Source: Paraburkholderia podalyriae
GTDB lineage: Bacteria > Pseudomonadota > Gammaproteobacteria > Burkholderiales > Burkholderiaceae
NCBI RefSeq assembly: GCF_014397785.1
Contig: NZ_VZQQ01000001.1
Coordinates: forward strand, 372,001-436,000
Length of the DNA: 64,000 bases
Reading direction: 5' to 3'
The notes beneath the pieces are model-generated. The model was given only the letters and a program-made list of their open reading frames with translations, was not told the origin of the DNA and searched no databases. The position numbers and the translations under genes were made by a program. Position 1 is the stretch's first letter; the number at the start of each line of letters is the position of its first letter. Below, one piece after another: positions 25,840-36,036 of this stretch.

Positions 25840-26373
25840 GTGGCAGAAGTCCAATCCATCAATTCGAGCGTCGCAAACGCGAGCGGTACGAATGGCCGCC
25901 GCGACGCGCAGGCGGACGCCGGCGGTCAGGAATTCCTCGTCTTCACGCTGGGCGCGGAAGAGTACGGCATCGACATCCTGAAGGTGCAGGAAATCCGCGG
26001 CTACGACAACGTGACGCGCATCGCCAACGCGCCCGAGTTCATCAAGGGCGTGATCAACCTGCGCGGCATCATCGTGCCGATCGTCGACATGCGCATCAAG
26101 TTCCATCTGGGCCGCGTCGAGTACGACCATCAGACCGTCGTGATCATCCTCAACGTCGCGCATCGCGTGGTCGGCATGGTCGTCGACGGCGTGTCGGACG
26201 TGCTGACGCTCGCGGTCGACCAGATCATGCCGGCGCCGGAGTTCGGCGCGACATTGACCACCGAGTACCTGACCGGTCTCGGCACGGTCGACGGCCGTAT
26301 GTTGATCCTGATGGACATCGAGAAGCTGATGACCAGCTCCGAAATGGCGCTGACCGAGGCGCTCGGCGTCTGA
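25840..26373 (+). CDS. cheW: Chemotaxis coupling protein CheW
   Basis: 177 aa. The GTG at 25840 follows TTTGGGGG at good spacing; a TTG at 25828 is less likely. CheW links receptors to the CheA P5 domain. The CheW fold is clear: [54 protein letters not shown] and [10 protein letters not shown]. The first 30 residues are a hydrophilic tail. Located between cheA and the receptor gene, in normal order. Confidence 0.96.
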   Translation: MAEVQSINSSVANASGTNGRRDAQADAGGQEFLVFTLGAEEYGIDILKVQEIRGYDNVTRIANAPEFIKGVINLRGIIVPIVDMRIKFHLGRVEYDHQTVVIILNVAHRVVGMVVDGVSDVLTLAVDQIMPAPEFGATLTTEYLTGLGTVDGRMLILMDIEKLMTSSEMALTEALGV

Positions 26374-26412
26374 GCGCAGGCAGTAGCGGAACACAGCACA
26401 AGGAGCATCAAA

Positions 26413-28245
26413 ATGCTGAGCAGGTGGTCGATCCGCACGTCGCTGACGGTGATGGGGATTCTTCTGGTGACGCTGACCGTGGTGGTCGGCGCGCTCGCGT
26501 TGAACGCGCTGAATCGCGCGAGCGGCTCGCTCGATCGTATCGCGCGCGGCGAGCTGGTCGCGATTCATGCGCTCGACGATGCGTCGGCGTATCTGTTGCG
26601 CTCGCGCATCGCGATCAATCGCTTCAACACGCTGACGGCCGCCGGCAACGCGGATGAAGCGAAAAAGGTACTCGATCGCGCGCAGGAGTTGCTCGGCAAG
26701 GGCAACCAGAGCTGGCAGACCTATCTCGATACCCCGAAGCACGGCGTCGAGCAGGCCTTGCTCGACGATGTGCTCGCGAAACATACGACGGTGATGCACG
26801 ACGGCGTCGACGTCGAATTCGCCGCGTTGAACGCGAACAATCTGGACGCGTATCACGCGGTCGCGGACACGAAGATCAGCCCGATGTTCATCGCCTACGA
26901 CGCGGCTGCCGCCGCGGTCGTCAAGGCGCTGCAGCAGAGCGTGACCGAGCAGCAGACGAGCGCGCAGTCGAACGCATCGCTGATGATCACGCTGATCAGC
27001 GTGATCACGGCGCTCGCGCTGCTGGTGGTGATCGGCATCCGTTTCGCGCTGCGCGGCCTGATCGTGCAGCCGCTGAACGACGCGACCGCGTGCTTCGAGC
27101 GGATCGCCGCCGGCGATCTGTCCGGCACGGTCGAGGTTTTCAGCGGCAACGAAATCGGCCGCCTGTTCGCGGGCATCAAGCGGATGCAGGAAAGTCTCGC
27201 GACGATGGTGCGCGCGCTCCATAGCGGCACCGAATCGATCGACACCGGCGCGCGCGAAATCGCGATGGGCAACACCGATCTGTCGCAGCGCACCGAGCAG
27301 CAGGCCGCGTCGCTGCAGGAAACCGCGTCGAGCATGGATCAGCTGACCGGCACGGTGCGGCAGAACACCGAGAACGCGCGCCAGGCGAGCCAGCTCGCCG
27401 TCAACGCGTCGGACATCGCGACGCGCGGCGGTGACGTGGTGAGCCAGGTCGTCACGACGATGCAGGAGATCGCGACCAGTTCGAACAAGGTCGTCGATAT
27501 CATCGGCGTGATCGAGGGCATCGCGTTCCAGACCAACATTCTCGCGCTGAACGCGGCGGTCGAAGCCGCGCGCGCCGGCGAACAGGGCCGCGGCTTCGCG
27601 GTGGTCGCGGGCGAGGTGCGCAGCCTCGCGCAGCGCAGCGCGAGCGCCGCCAAGGAGATCAAGGAGCTGATCGGCGATTCGGCCGACAAGGTGAAGAGCG
27701 GCTCCGAACTGGTCGGCCGCGCGGGCACGACGATGGACGAAATCGTGCAGGCGGTGCGTCGCGTGACCGACATCATGGGCGAGATCAGCGCGGCGTCGGA
27801 AGAGCAGTCGGGCGGCATCGAGCAGGTCAATCGCGCGGTCGTGCAAATGGATTCGGTCACGCAGCAGAACGCGGCGCTGGTCGAACAGGCGGCCGCCGCG
27901 GCGGCGTCGCTCGAAGATCAGACGCGGCAATTGCAGGCGGTGCTGGGCGGCTGGAAGGTGGCCGGCACACCGGCGCGTCAGAGCGCCCCGGCGACGCGTG
28001 CGCCGACCCCCGCCACGAAGTTCGCCAAACCCGCGCCGAAAGCGTCCGCCGCGAGCAATGGAACGAAGGCGACCGCGGCGGCCGCGACGGCCCCGGCCCA
28101 GCACGACGCAGCCGCACGCGTCGAACCGGCATTGAAGCCCAGACCGGCCGCAGCCGTGGCTCGCGCCACGACCGACACGCCCACCCACGCCGCTGCGGCG
28201 AGCGCGGCGAAGGCAAGCTCGGACGCGGATTGGGAAACGTTTTAG
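26413..28245 (+). CDS. Methyl-accepting chemotaxis protein
   Basis: 610 aa receptor. TM1 about residues 13-33, a periplasmic four-helix sensing domain about 35-188, TM2 about 190-212, HAMP about 213-266, then the signalling domain with the conserved tip [20 protein letters not shown] (about 370-390). Methylation-site helices flank it. The C-terminus is a long Ala/Pro/Lys tether ending in DWETF, the pentapeptide that recruits CheR and CheB in Tar/Tsr. The ligand is unknown; Tar/Tsr-like serine or aspartate sensing is a guess. AAGGAGC precedes the ATG. Confidence 0.94.
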   Translation: MLSRWSIRTSLTVMGILLVTLTVVVGALALNALNRASGSLDRIARGELVAIHALDDASAYLLRSRIAINRFNTLTAAGNADEAKKVLDRAQELLGKGNQSWQTYLDTPKHGVEQALLDDVLAKHTTVMHDGVDVEFAALNANNLDAYHAVADTKISPMFIAYDAAAAAVVKALQQSVTEQQTSAQSNASLMITLISVITALALLVVIGIRFALRGLIVQPLNDATACFERIAAGDLSGTVEVFSGNEIGRLFAGIKRMQESLATMVRALHSGTESIDTGAREIAMGNTDLSQRTEQQAASLQETASSMDQLTGTVRQNTENARQASQLAVNASDIATRGGDVVSQVVTTMQEIATSSNKVVDIIGVIEGIAFQTNILALNAAVEAARAGEQGRGFAVVAGEVRSLAQRSASAAKEIKELIGDSADKVKSGSELVGRAGTTMDEIVQAVRRVTDIMGEISAASEEQSGGIEQVNRAVVQMDSVTQQNAALVEQAAAAAASLEDQTRQLQAVLGGWKVAGTPARQSAPATRAPTPATKFAKPAPKASAASNGTKATAAAATAPAQHDAAARVEPALKPRPAAAVARATTDTPTHAAAASAAKASSDADWETF

Positions 28246-28449
28246 GCAATGGCAGAGTGACATGTGGTCAACCGGTATCGCGCCCGCGGATGGGCGAAGC
28301 ATCGAAGCACGCGCATTACGCGTGTCGCGAGCCGGCCGTATGTCGATGGCACTCGCGGGAGGGCGCGACCTCGCGAAGGCAATTCCTGGCCCCCAGGCAG
28401 TCCGGCTGGGTGGCGAGCGTGATGGCTCATATCGCAGATGGGAATTTTC

Positions 28450-29412
28450 ATGATGGCAACGCGCGCACCACAACGCCCCGTCCGGGTGGCACCTGACCGC
28501 ACTGAGCCGGCCAGGTCCGTCGAGACGGGACGCGATTTCGAATTCACGGCGGCGGATTTCGCCCGCATCCGCGATCTGATTCATCGCGCGGCGGGCATTT
28601 CGCTGTCGGAGCACAAGCGCGACATGGCGTATAGCCGCCTCGCGCGCCGCTTGCGCGCGCGCGGCATCGATACGTTTCGCCAGTATCTCGATCTGCTCGA
28701 AGCGGAAAACGATCCGGCCGAGTGGGAAGCGTTCACCAATGCACTGACCACCAACCTGACCGCGTTTTTCCGCGAAGCCCATCACTTTCCGATCCTTGCC
28801 GAGTTCGCGCCGCGACGCCCGCAACCGGTGTCCGTGTGGTGCTCGGCGGCATCGACGGGCGAGGAGCCGTACTCGATCGCGATGACGCTGATCGAAGCGC
28901 TCGGCGACAGCGGCGCGCGCCAGGCGTCGGTGCTCGCGACCGATATTGACACCCAGGTGCTCGCGAAGGCCGAGGCCGGCGTGTACCAGTTCGACCAGGT
29001 CAAGCATCTGTCACCCGAGCGGCTCAAGCGCTTCTTCCTGAAAGGCACGGGCGCGCATGCGGGGATGGTCAAGGTGCGTCCCGAAGTGCGCGCGCTGGTG
29101 CGCTTCGAGCAACTGAACCTGACCGATCGCGATTACCAGTTGCGCACGCAGTTCGACGCGATCTTCTGCCGCAACGTGATGATCTATTTCGACAAACCGA
29201 CGCAGGCGCAGGTGCTCACGCGCTTCGAGCCGCTGATGAAGTCGGGCGGTCTGCTGTTCGCCGGCCATTCGGAAAACTTCACGTACGTGACGCAGGCGTT
29301 CCGGCTGCGCGGGCAGACCGTCTACGAACTGACACGCGACGCGGGCGGCGCTCGCGCGCCGTCGCGCGCCAACGCGCATGACGCGCATCAATCGAGCGGG
29401 GTGGCCGCATGA
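28450..29412 (+). CDS. cheR: Chemotaxis protein methyltransferase CheR
   Basis: 320 aa from the ATG at 28450; ATGs at 28438 and 28453 are also possible and none has a strong ribosome site. CheR methylates receptor glutamates using SAM. The N-terminal helical domain (FAARIRDL-like, [17 protein letters not shown]) precedes the SAM-binding domain: [16 protein letters not shown], the [15 protein letters not shown] acidic strand and [11 protein letters not shown]. The last four bases overlap cheD (ATGA). Confidence 0.95.
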   Translation: MMATRAPQRPVRVAPDRTEPARSVETGRDFEFTAADFARIRDLIHRAAGISLSEHKRDMAYSRLARRLRARGIDTFRQYLDLLEAENDPAEWEAFTNALTTNLTAFFREAHHFPILAEFAPRRPQPVSVWCSAASTGEEPYSIAMTLIEALGDSGARQASVLATDIDTQVLAKAEAGVYQFDQVKHLSPERLKRFFLKGTGAHAGMVKVRPEVRALVRFEQLNLTDRDYQLRTQFDAIFCRNVMIYFDKPTQAQVLTRFEPLMKSGGLLFAGHSENFTYVTQAFRLRGQTVYELTRDAGGARAPSRANAHDAHQSSGVAA

Positions 29413-30122
29413 GCAGCACGCTGCCGATTGCATCGAACCTGTATTACGACAACCACTTCGAGCGCCCTGGCGTGAAGCTGTTGCCCAACGAGTTCTACAC
29501 GACGAGCGAAGACATGGTGCTCGTGACCGTGCTCGGCTCGTGCGTCGCGGCCTGCATCCAGGACCGCACCGCGGGCATCGGCGGCATGAATCACTTCATG
29601 CTGCCCGACGACGGCGCCGACGTCGCGCAGGCCGCGTCGGACTCGATGCGCTACGGCGCGTATGCGATGGAAGTGCTGATCAACGAACTGATCAAGGCGG
29701 GCGGGCGGCGCGAGCGCTTCGAGGCCAAGGTGTTCGGCGGCGGCGCGGTGCTCGCGGGCATGACCACGATGAACATCGGCGATCGCAATTCGGAGTTCGT
29801 GCGCCGCTATCTGGCCACTGAAAAGATCCGCATCGTCGCCGAGGACCTGCAGGGCTCGCATCCGCGCAAGGTCGCGTTCATGCCGCGCACCGGTCAGGTG
29901 ATGGTGAAGAAATTGCGCTTGCAACAGGAAGCGGGCGTCGCCGAGCGCGAACAGGCGCTCGTGCGGCAAAGCGCCGAAGCGCGCGCCGAGCGGCTCGCCG
30001 CGGCGCGCCAACGGGTCGAGCTGTTCGCGAAGCCGGCCGCCGCGCGGCCGAGAATCGAACTGTTCGGCGCGAGCCCGCGCCCGACTCATTCCAACAACGC
30101 CAGAACCACAGAGGAGGCGTGA
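29409..30122 (+). CDS. cheD: Chemoreceptor glutamine deamidase CheD
   Basis: 237 aa. CheD deamidates receptor glutamines and can help CheC-type phosphatases. The catalytic triad is visible: Cys45 in [10 protein letters not shown], His62 in GGMNHFML, and Thr40 before the Cys. The core ends by about residue 185; the C-terminal 50 residues are an Ala/Arg-rich tail, longer than the classic protein (about 160 aa). It is translationally coupled to cheR by a 4-bp overlap. Confidence 0.94.
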   Translation: MSSTLPIASNLYYDNHFERPGVKLLPNEFYTTSEDMVLVTVLGSCVAACIQDRTAGIGGMNHFMLPDDGADVAQAASDSMRYGAYAMEVLINELIKAGGRRERFEAKVFGGGAVLAGMTTMNIGDRNSEFVRRYLATEKIRIVAEDLQGSHPRKVAFMPRTGQVMVKKLRLQQEAGVAEREQALVRQSAEARAERLAAARQRVELFAKPAAARPRIELFGASPRPTHSNNARTTEEA

Positions 30123-30127
30123 GCGCT

Positions 30128-31216
30128 GTGCAAAAGATCAACGTATTGTGCGTCGACGATTCGGCGCTGATCCGCAGCCTGATGACCGAGATCATCAATG
30201 GGCAGCCGGACATGACGGTGGTGGCGACGGCGCCCGACCCGCTCGTGGCGCGCGATCTCATCAAGCAGCACAACCCGGACGTGTTGACGCTCGACGTCGA
30301 AATGCCGCGCATGGACGGCCTCGACTTTCTCGAGAAGCTGATGCGCCTGCGGCCGATGCCGGTCGTGATGGTGTCGTCGCTGACCGAGCGCGGCAACGAA
30401 ATCACGCTGCGCGCGCTCGAACTCGGCGCGGTCGATTTCGTGACCAAGCCGAAGGTCGGCATTCGCGACGGCATGCTCGACTATGCGGAAAAGCTCGCCG
30501 ACAAGATTCGCGCGGCAGCCCGCGCGCGCGTGCGCCAGGCCGGGCCCGCGCAGCAGGCGGCCGCGCAGGCCGCGCAGACGCCGGTCGGCTCGGCGCCGCT
30601 CTTCAACAACCCGCTGCTGAGTACCGAGAAGCTCGTCATCGTCGGCGCATCGACGGGCGGCACCGAAGCGATCCGCGAAGTGCTGGTGCCGCTGCCGCCC
30701 GATGCGCCCGCGGTGTTGATCGCGCAGCACATGCCGCCGGGCTTTACGAAATCTTTCGCGCAACGCCTCAATGGTTTGTGTCGGATTACCGTTAAAGAAG
30801 CAGAGCACGGCGAGCGCGTGCTGCCGGGGCACGCGTACATCGCGCCGGGCCACGCGCATCTGTTGCTCGCGAGAAGCGGCGCCAACTATATTGCGCATTT
30901 GTCCGACGACCCGCCGGTGAACCGGCATCGTCCGTCGGTCGATGTGCTGTTCCGCTCGGCCGCGCAGCATGCGGGCAAGAACGCGGTCGGCGTGATACTG
31001 ACCGGCATGGGGCGCGACGGCGCGGCCGGTCTGCTGGAGATGAAAAAGGCCGGCGCCTACACGCTGGCGCAGGACGAAGCGAGTTGCATCGTGTTCGGCA
31101 TGCCGCGCGAGGCGATCGCGCTCGGCGCGGCCGACGAAATCGCCGCGCTGCCGGACATGAGCCGGCGCGTGATGGCACGTTTGTCGTCGATGGGTGACCG
31201 CGTTCAGCGGGTATGA
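30128..31216 (+). CDS. cheB: Chemotaxis methylesterase/deamidase CheB
   Basis: 362 aa from GTG at 30128, which is 10 bp after AGGAGG; a GTG at 30119 overlapping the cheD stop is possible but too near that ribosome site. The receiver domain has phospho-acceptor D56 ([11 protein letters not shown]). The esterase domain has Ser in [12 protein letters not shown], His in [10 protein letters not shown] and Asp in [10 protein letters not shown], the catalytic triad. CheA-phosphorylated CheB removes methyl groups added by CheR, giving adaptation. The linker (about 140-160) is Ala/Gln-rich. Confidence 0.95.
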   Translation: MQKINVLCVDDSALIRSLMTEIINGQPDMTVVATAPDPLVARDLIKQHNPDVLTLDVEMPRMDGLDFLEKLMRLRPMPVVMVSSLTERGNEITLRALELGAVDFVTKPKVGIRDGMLDYAEKLADKIRAAARARVRQAGPAQQAAAQAAQTPVGSAPLFNNPLLSTEKLVIVGASTGGTEAIREVLVPLPPDAPAVLIAQHMPPGFTKSFAQRLNGLCRITVKEAEHGERVLPGHAYIAPGHAHLLLARSGANYIAHLSDDPPVNRHRPSVDVLFRSAAQHAGKNAVGVILTGMGRDGAAGLLEMKKAGAYTLAQDEASCIVFGMPREAIALGAADEIAALPDMSRRVMARLSSMGDRVQRV

Positions 31217-31277
31217 TGCGTGCCGGATGGAGTGACGCGGTCGAACGCCGCTACATGGATCAAGCAAAGGGAAAGAA

Positions 31278-31673
31278 ATGGATAAGGGAATGAAGATTCT
31301 GGTGGTTGACGATTTTCCGACGATGCGCCGGATCGTCCGCAACCTGCTGAAGGAACTGGGCTACTCGAACGTCGACGAAGCGGAAGACGGCGCGGCCGGT
31401 CTCGCGCGTCTGCGCAGCGGCAGCTACGAGTTCGTGATCTCGGACTGGAACATGCCGAACCTCGACGGTCTCGCGATGCTGAAGGAAATCCGCGCCGACG
31501 CGAACCTGACGCACCTGCCGGTGCTGATGGTGACGGCCGAGTCGAAGAAGGAAAACATCATCGCGGCGGCGCAGGCCGGCGCGAGCGGTTACGTCGTCAA
31601 GCCGTTCACGGCCGCGACGCTCGACGAGAAGCTCAATAAGATTCTCGAGAAGATGGCGAAAGCCGGGAGCTGA
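31278..31673 (+). CDS. cheY: Chemotaxis response regulator CheY
   Basis: 131 aa, the motor-binding Che[19 protein letters not shown] with D11-D12, phospho-acceptor D56 in [13 protein letters not shown], Thr86 in LMVTAES and Lys in [12 protein letters not shown]. Close in sequence to E. coli CheY, unlike the first copy at 22929. Phosphorylated CheY binds FliM to switch rotation. The stop codon lies two bases before the cheZ GTG, so the signal and its phosphatase are coupled. AAAGGGAAAG precedes the ATG. Confidence 0.97.
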   Translation: MDKGMKILVVDDFPTMRRIVRNLLKELGYSNVDEAEDGAAGLARLRSGSYEFVISDWNMPNLDGLAMLKEIRADANLTHLPVLMVTAESKKENIIAAAQAGASGYVVKPFTAATLDEKLNKILEKMAKAGS

Positions 31674-31674
31674 C

Positions 31675-32385
31675 GTGACGCCGCCGACCCAAACGCCTGG
31701 CGCCGAAACGGGCCACGACAGCGGCGACTTCGCGTCGGACCGCATCCTCGCGCGCATCGGCCAACTGACGCGCACGCTGCGCGATTCGATGCGCGAGCTC
31801 GGACTCGACAAGCACGTCGAGCGGGCGGCCGAAGCCGTGCCCGATGCGCGCGATCGTCTGAAGTACATCGCCAACATGACCGAGCAGGCCGCCGAGCGCG
31901 TGCTGTCGGCGATCGACATCGCGAAGCCGATCCAGGAGCAGTTGCAGAAAGACGCGGGCACGCTCGACGCGCGCTGGGAGCAGTGGTACGCGGCGCCGAT
32001 CGAGCGCGAGGAAGTGCGCGCGCTGATGAACGACACGCGCACCTTCCTGCGCGGCGTGCCCGAGGCGACCGGCGCGACCAACTCGCAGCTAATGGAGATC
32101 ATGCTCGCGCAGGACTTCCAGGATCTGACCGGCCAGGTGATCAAGAAGATCACCGACGTCGTCTATCTGATCGAGCAGCAATTGCTCGGCGTGCTGGTCG
32201 AGAACATCGCGCTCGAACGGCGCGAACAGTTCGCGGCGAACGCAGCGGCGCTCGCGGCCGAGGTGTCGTCGACCGGCAGCCCGGAGCATCTGCTCAACGG
32301 CCCGCAGATCAATCCGGAAGGCAAGACGGATGTGGTGCAGGATCAATCGCAGGTCGATGATCTGCTCGCGAGCCTCGGCTTCTGA
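31675..32385 (+). CDS. cheZ: CheY-P phosphatase CheZ
   Basis: 236 aa from a GTG with GGGAG just upstream, in the end of cheY. CheZ is a long helical dimer that removes phosphate from CheY. The catalytic helix has AQDFQDLTGQVIKKITD with the essential Asp and Gln. The C-terminal SQVDDLLASLGF is the CheY-binding helix. Normal length. Last gene of the operon. Confidence 0.96.
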   Translation: MTPPTQTPGAETGHDSGDFASDRILARIGQLTRTLRDSMRELGLDKHVERAAEAVPDARDRLKYIANMTEQAAERVLSAIDIAKPIQEQLQKDAGTLDARWEQWYAAPIEREEVRALMNDTRTFLRGVPEATGATNSQLMEIMLAQDFQDLTGQVIKKITDVVYLIEQQLLGVLVENIALERREQFAANAAALAAEVSSTGSPEHLLNGPQINPEGKTDVVQDQSQVDDLLASLGF

Positions 32386-32725
32386 TCGACCGATTCGGCC
32401 CGGCAGGCGTGCCGGGCTGCTGGCTTCTCCGCGATTCGCGCCAAACACGCGTTCAATGCGCGCCGAATACCCATCTTCCGTCCGGTTTCCTGCTAGTAAT
32501 AGGCGGGTAAGTCGTGCGCGCGGGCGCACCTTGCGCCGGCTGAAAGAATCCGCAGGCATACTACGAGGTCAAAGCGGTACGGCACCCGGCTAGCGCGACG
32601 CCGGGCGGTCGCGCGGTGAGGCGGACCCCTCAGCGTTGCGGCCGCGGCGGTGCCGTATCATCTGCCTATAAGCGGCCGGTTCGCCCAATCGGCGAAGCGT
32701 GCCGCGGCTCGGGAGGAGCATCGTC
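32386..32725. other. Intergenic region after cheZ
   Basis: 340 bp. A GC-rich stem-loop (32398-32417) sits just past cheZ. The rest should hold the promoter of the DUF2844 gene; no clear hexamers seen. Confidence 0.5.
32398..32417 (+). terminator. Stem-loop after cheZ
   Basis: GCCCGGCA-GGCG-TGCCGGGC, 8-bp stem without a T-run, 12 bp past the cheZ stop codon. It is likely to end or stabilise the mot-che transcript, but is not a canonical terminator. Confidence 0.5.
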
Positions 32726-33283
32726 ATGTGGAGTCGTATTCGTCGCGCCGGGAGAAACACGGCGCTGGTGTTGCCGTGTTCGTTGTTGGCCCTGACGGCC
32801 GCGCAGTCCGCCCATGCGGCGCTGGGCAGCGCGCCGCTTACCCCCCCATCCGACGCCTCGGTGTCGTCCCGCGTGGTGCAGCCCGCCAGCGGCGCGGCGC
32901 AAAGTGTCATGCGTTCTGAATCCAGCGCGGCATCGTCGACATCCAACACTTCCACCACGTCCGCTTCCTATACGGTACGCGAGACCACGTTCGGCAACGG
33001 CACCGTGGTGCGCGAATATCTGAGCACGAGCGGCGCGGTATTCGGCATTTCGTGGCATGGTCCGCAAATGCCCGATCTCAGTGATCTGCTCGGCAGTTAT
33101 TTTCCGCAGTACGTGGCCGGCGTGAAGGCGGTTCGGGCCGCGCGCGGCAATGCGCGGGGGCCGGTCGCCGTCGACGACAGCGAGCTGGTGGTGCGTTCGG
33201 GCGGCCACATGGGCGCGTTCAGCGGCGTCGCGTGGCTGCCGTCCGCGCTGCCGGCCGGCGTCAGCGGTTCCGACATCCAGTAA
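32726..33283 (+). CDS. DUF2844-type exported protein
   Basis: 185 aa from the ATG at 32726 after GGGAGGAG. A signal peptide ends near AHAALGS (about residue 32), followed by a Ser/Thr-rich segment, then a small domain with GTVVREYLSTSGAVFGISWHG that I recognise as the DUF2844 family. Function unknown. It precedes the DUF3443 gene by 14 bp; this pairing recurs in Burkholderiaceae and suggests that the two act together in the envelope. They sit between che and flhB genes although neither is a known flagellar protein. Confidence 0.8.
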   Translation: MWSRIRRAGRNTALVLPCSLLALTAAQSAHAALGSAPLTPPSDASVSSRVVQPASGAAQSVMRSESSAASSTSNTSTTSASYTVRETTFGNGTVVREYLSTSGAVFGISWHGPQMPDLSDLLGSYFPQYVAGVKAVRAARGNARGPVAVDDSELVVRSGGHMGAFSGVAWLPSALPAGVSGSDIQ

Positions 33284-33297
33284 CGGCGAGGACCACG

Positions 33298-34614
33298 ATG
33301 CGAACCATGCTCACGACCGCGAATATCAAAAGCTGGATGCAGGCCGCGCTTGCCGTGCTGCTCACGGCGACGCTCGTCGCCTGTGGCGGAGGCGGCAATA
33401 GTGACAACAATTCAAGCTCCAGCAGTGGCGGCAGCACGTCGAACGGACTGAACGGCGGTTCGCTGCCGGCCAGCCCGACCCAGCAGCCGATCCCCGCGAA
33501 CGCGTCGAACACCGTGCCGATCACGGTCGGCCACGGCGTTTCGGGTGTCATCAACATTCCGACCGTCAGCGTGAGGATCTGCGCGCCGGGCTCGACCACC
33601 AACTGCCAGACGATCGACAATATCCAGGTCGACACAGGCTCGTTTGGCCTGCGCGTGGTCAGCTCGGTGCTCAATTCGACACTGCTCGGCGCACTGCCGG
33701 TCAGCACCATCGGCAGCGGCGGCTCCAAACTGGCCGAATGCGCAACCTTCGCGGACGGCTTCACGTGGGGTAGCGTGCGCACTGCGATCGTGACGATTGG
33801 CAGCGAAACGACGACGACCAGCATCCCCATCCAGACCATCGGCGACAACGTGAGCACGATGCCCGCGACCGGCTGCGGCAACGGCTCGGCACAGAACACG
33901 GCTAGCGATCTCGGCGCGAACGGCATTCTCGGCATCGGCACCGCGCTGAACGATTGCGGCGAGACGTGCGCGAACGCAACGACCGCGGCGACTTACAGCA
34001 ACTACTTCGCCTGCCCGAACGGCACGTCGTGCGCGCGCACCGCGGTGCAGATTCCGCAACAGATCGCCAATCCGGTCGCGAACTTCCCGCTCGACAACAA
34101 CGGCGTGATCGTGCAGATGGCACCGGTGTCGGACACAGGGCAGTCGTCGGCGACCGGCACGTTGGTGTTCGGCATCGGCACGCAGGGGAACAACCCGCTT
34201 GCCGCGTCGCAGGTATTCACGACCGACAGATTCGGCGACCTGAACAACAGCACCTTCAACGGCAAGACCGTCCAGGCTTTCCTCGATTCCGGCTCGAACG
34301 CGTACTTCTTCAGCGATAGCACGCTCACGCTGTGCGCCAGCCAATTCGCGGGCTTCTATTGCCCGTCGTCGGCGCAGACCCGCACGGTCACGCTGGTCGG
34401 GTTGAACAAGGTGTCGGCGGCCGCGAGCATCGGCGTCCTGAGTGCGCAGACGCTGTTCGCCACCGGCAGCAACTTCGCGTTCAACACCCTCGCCGGCCAG
34501 ATCGGCGGCAATGCGAGCTTCGACCTCGGTCTGCCGTTCTTTTACGGCCGCCACGTGTACTACCACCTCGATCAGACCGCGAGCGGCGGTCCCGCGCCTT
34601 CCGTCGCCTTCTGA
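33298..34614 (+). CDS. DUF3443-type lipoprotein, possible pepsin-like aspartic peptidase
   Basis: 438 aa from the ATG at 33298. Signal peptide with lipobox LVAC (Cys29) and a Gly/Asn/Ser linker, so probably a lipoprotein. I recognise the DUF3443 family, without known function. The sequence shows landmarks of the two-lobed pepsin fold in the right order: VDTGSFGLRV (Asp112), a flap-like FADGFTWGSV (about 151-160), NGILGIG (209-214), GTLVFGIG, a second FLDSGSNAYFF (Asp330) and DLGLPFFYGRHVYYHLD near the end. That order matches pepsins, where each lobe supplies a catalytic Asp. Peptidase activity is my inference. Several Cys could form disulfides. Confidence 0.8.
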   Translation: MRTMLTTANIKSWMQAALAVLLTATLVACGGGGNSDNNSSSSSGGSTSNGLNGGSLPASPTQQPIPANASNTVPITVGHGVSGVINIPTVSVRICAPGSTTNCQTIDNIQVDTGSFGLRVVSSVLNSTLLGALPVSTIGSGGSKLAECATFADGFTWGSVRTAIVTIGSETTTTSIPIQTIGDNVSTMPATGCGNGSAQNTASDLGANGILGIGTALNDCGETCANATTAATYSNYFACPNGTSCARTAVQIPQQIANPVANFPLDNNGVIVQMAPVSDTGQSSATGTLVFGIGTQGNNPLAASQVFTTDRFGDLNNSTFNGKTVQAFLDSGSNAYFFSDSTLTLCASQFAGFYCPSSAQTRTVTLVGLNKVSAAASIGVLSAQTLFATGSNFAFNTLAGQIGGNASFDLGLPFFYGRHVYYHLDQTASGGPAPSVAF

Positions 34615-34788
34615 CGCCCACGTCGATCGAATGCCGGACGGCTTGCGTGACAGACGCGCGAGCCGTCCGCTCATCCGTCGAAATACCCCCGTTTCTCCGC
34701 CCTTATCCGCCGATCGGCGCTTGCGCCGAGCAGGAATAATCGCTCTCACTGGAAAGAGGCGCCGCGCCTCGGCCGACTGGAGAGCTTT

Positions 34789-36036
34789 GTGGCAGAGGAC
34801 AGTGACCTCGAAAAAACCGAATCAGCCACCCCTCGGCGCCTGCAGAAGGCGCGCGAGGAAGGGCAGATCGTGCGTTCGCGGGAGCTGTCGACCTTCGCGC
34901 TGCTCGCGGCCGGGTTCTACGGCGTGTGGGGCATGTCGGGCAGCATCGGCGAGCATTTGCAGAACATGCTGCGTGCGTCGCTGACGTTCAACCATGCCGG
35001 CGCGTTCGACACCAGCCGCATGCTGATCGGCGCGGGCGCCGCGAGCCGCGAAGGATTCTACACGCTGGTGCCGATCCTCGGCTTCACCGGACTTGCCGCG
35101 CTGCTCGCGCCGATGGCGCTGGGCGGCTGGCAGCTGTCGGCGAAAGGGTTCGAGCCCAAGTTCAGCCGGCTGAACCCGATCGAGGGCCTCGGCCGCATGT
35201 TTTCGATCAACGGGCCGATCCAGCTCGGCATGTCGCTCGCGAAGACGCTGGTCGTGGGACTGATCGGCGGCACGGCGATCTGGAATCGCCATGAGCAATT
35301 CCTCGCGCTCGCGACGCAGCCGCTCCACCTCGCGCTCGCCAACTCCGTGCATCTGATCGCGGTGTGCTGCGGCATGACGGTGGCCGGCATGTTCGCGGTG
35401 GCCGCGCTCGACGTGCCGTACCAGCTGTGGACGTTCCACAAGAAGCTGCGCATGACGAAGGAAGAAGTGAAGCGAGAGCATCGCGAGAGCGAAGGCGATC
35501 CGCACATCAAGGGCAAGATTCGCCAGCAGCAGCGCGCGATCGCGCGGCGCCGCATGATGGCCCTGGTGCCGAAGGCCGACGTGGTCGTGACGAACCCGAC
35601 GCACTTCGCGGTCGCGCTGCAATACGCGGACGGCGAGATGCGCGCGCCGAAGGTGGTCGCGAAGGGCGTGAACCTCGTGGCCGCGCGGATTCGCGAGATC
35701 GCCGCCGAAAACAACGTGCCGCTGCTCGAAGCGCCGCCGCTCGCGCGGGCGCTCTATCACAACGTCGATCTGGATCGCGAGATTCCGGGGCCGCTGTATG
35801 GCGCGGTCGCGGAAGTGCTCGCGTGGGTCTATCAGCTGCGCCGCTTCAAGGCTGAAGGCGGCGACGTGCCGGTCGCGCCGACCGAATTCGACGTGCCGCC
35901 CGAACTGGACAAGGGCGGCGTATCGGACGAGGACGCCGCCGAGGAAGCCGCCGACACGCTGAACCCGGCTGACGACAAGGCCAACGACCGCGCCAATGAC
36001 GACCCCGGCAACGACAATAACGGAGCCTCCGCATGA
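34789..36036 (+). CDS. flhB: Flagellar export gate protein FlhB
   Basis: 415 aa from a GTG with GGAGAG 5 bp upstream. FlhB is part of the flagellar type III export gate and switches specificity from rod/hook to filament proteins. The N-terminal half (about 30-210) has four membrane helices; the cytoplasmic domain contains the self-cleavage motif NPTH at residues 269-272, the same position as in Salmonella. The C-terminal ~40 residues are acidic and Ala/Asp-rich. Its last bases overlap flhA (ATGA). Confidence 0.97.
   Translation: MAEDSDLEKTESATPRRLQKAREEGQIVRSRELSTFALLAAGFYGVWGMSGSIGEHLQNMLRASLTFNHAGAFDTSRMLIGAGAASREGFYTLVPILGFTGLAALLAPMALGGWQLSAKGFEPKFSRLNPIEGLGRMFSINGPIQLGMSLAKTLVVGLIGGTAIWNRHEQFLALATQPLHLALANSVHLIAVCCGMTVAGMFAVAALDVPYQLWTFHKKLRMTKEEVKREHRESEGDPHIKGKIRQQQRAIARRRMMALVPKADVVVTNPTHFAVALQYADGEMRAPKVVAKGVNLVAARIREIAAENNVPLLEAPPLARALYHNVDLDREIPGPLYGAVAEVLAWVYQLRRFKAEGGDVPVAPTEFDVPPELDKGGVSDEDAAEEAADTLNPADDKANDRANDDPGNDNNGASA

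Noticed and set aside
25810-29007. A very long open frame on the minus strand opposite cheW, the MCP and cheR
   Set aside because: It is antisense to three clear genes, its composition is Arg/His/Asp/Leu-rich as expected of mirrored high-GC coding DNA, and no family motif is present.
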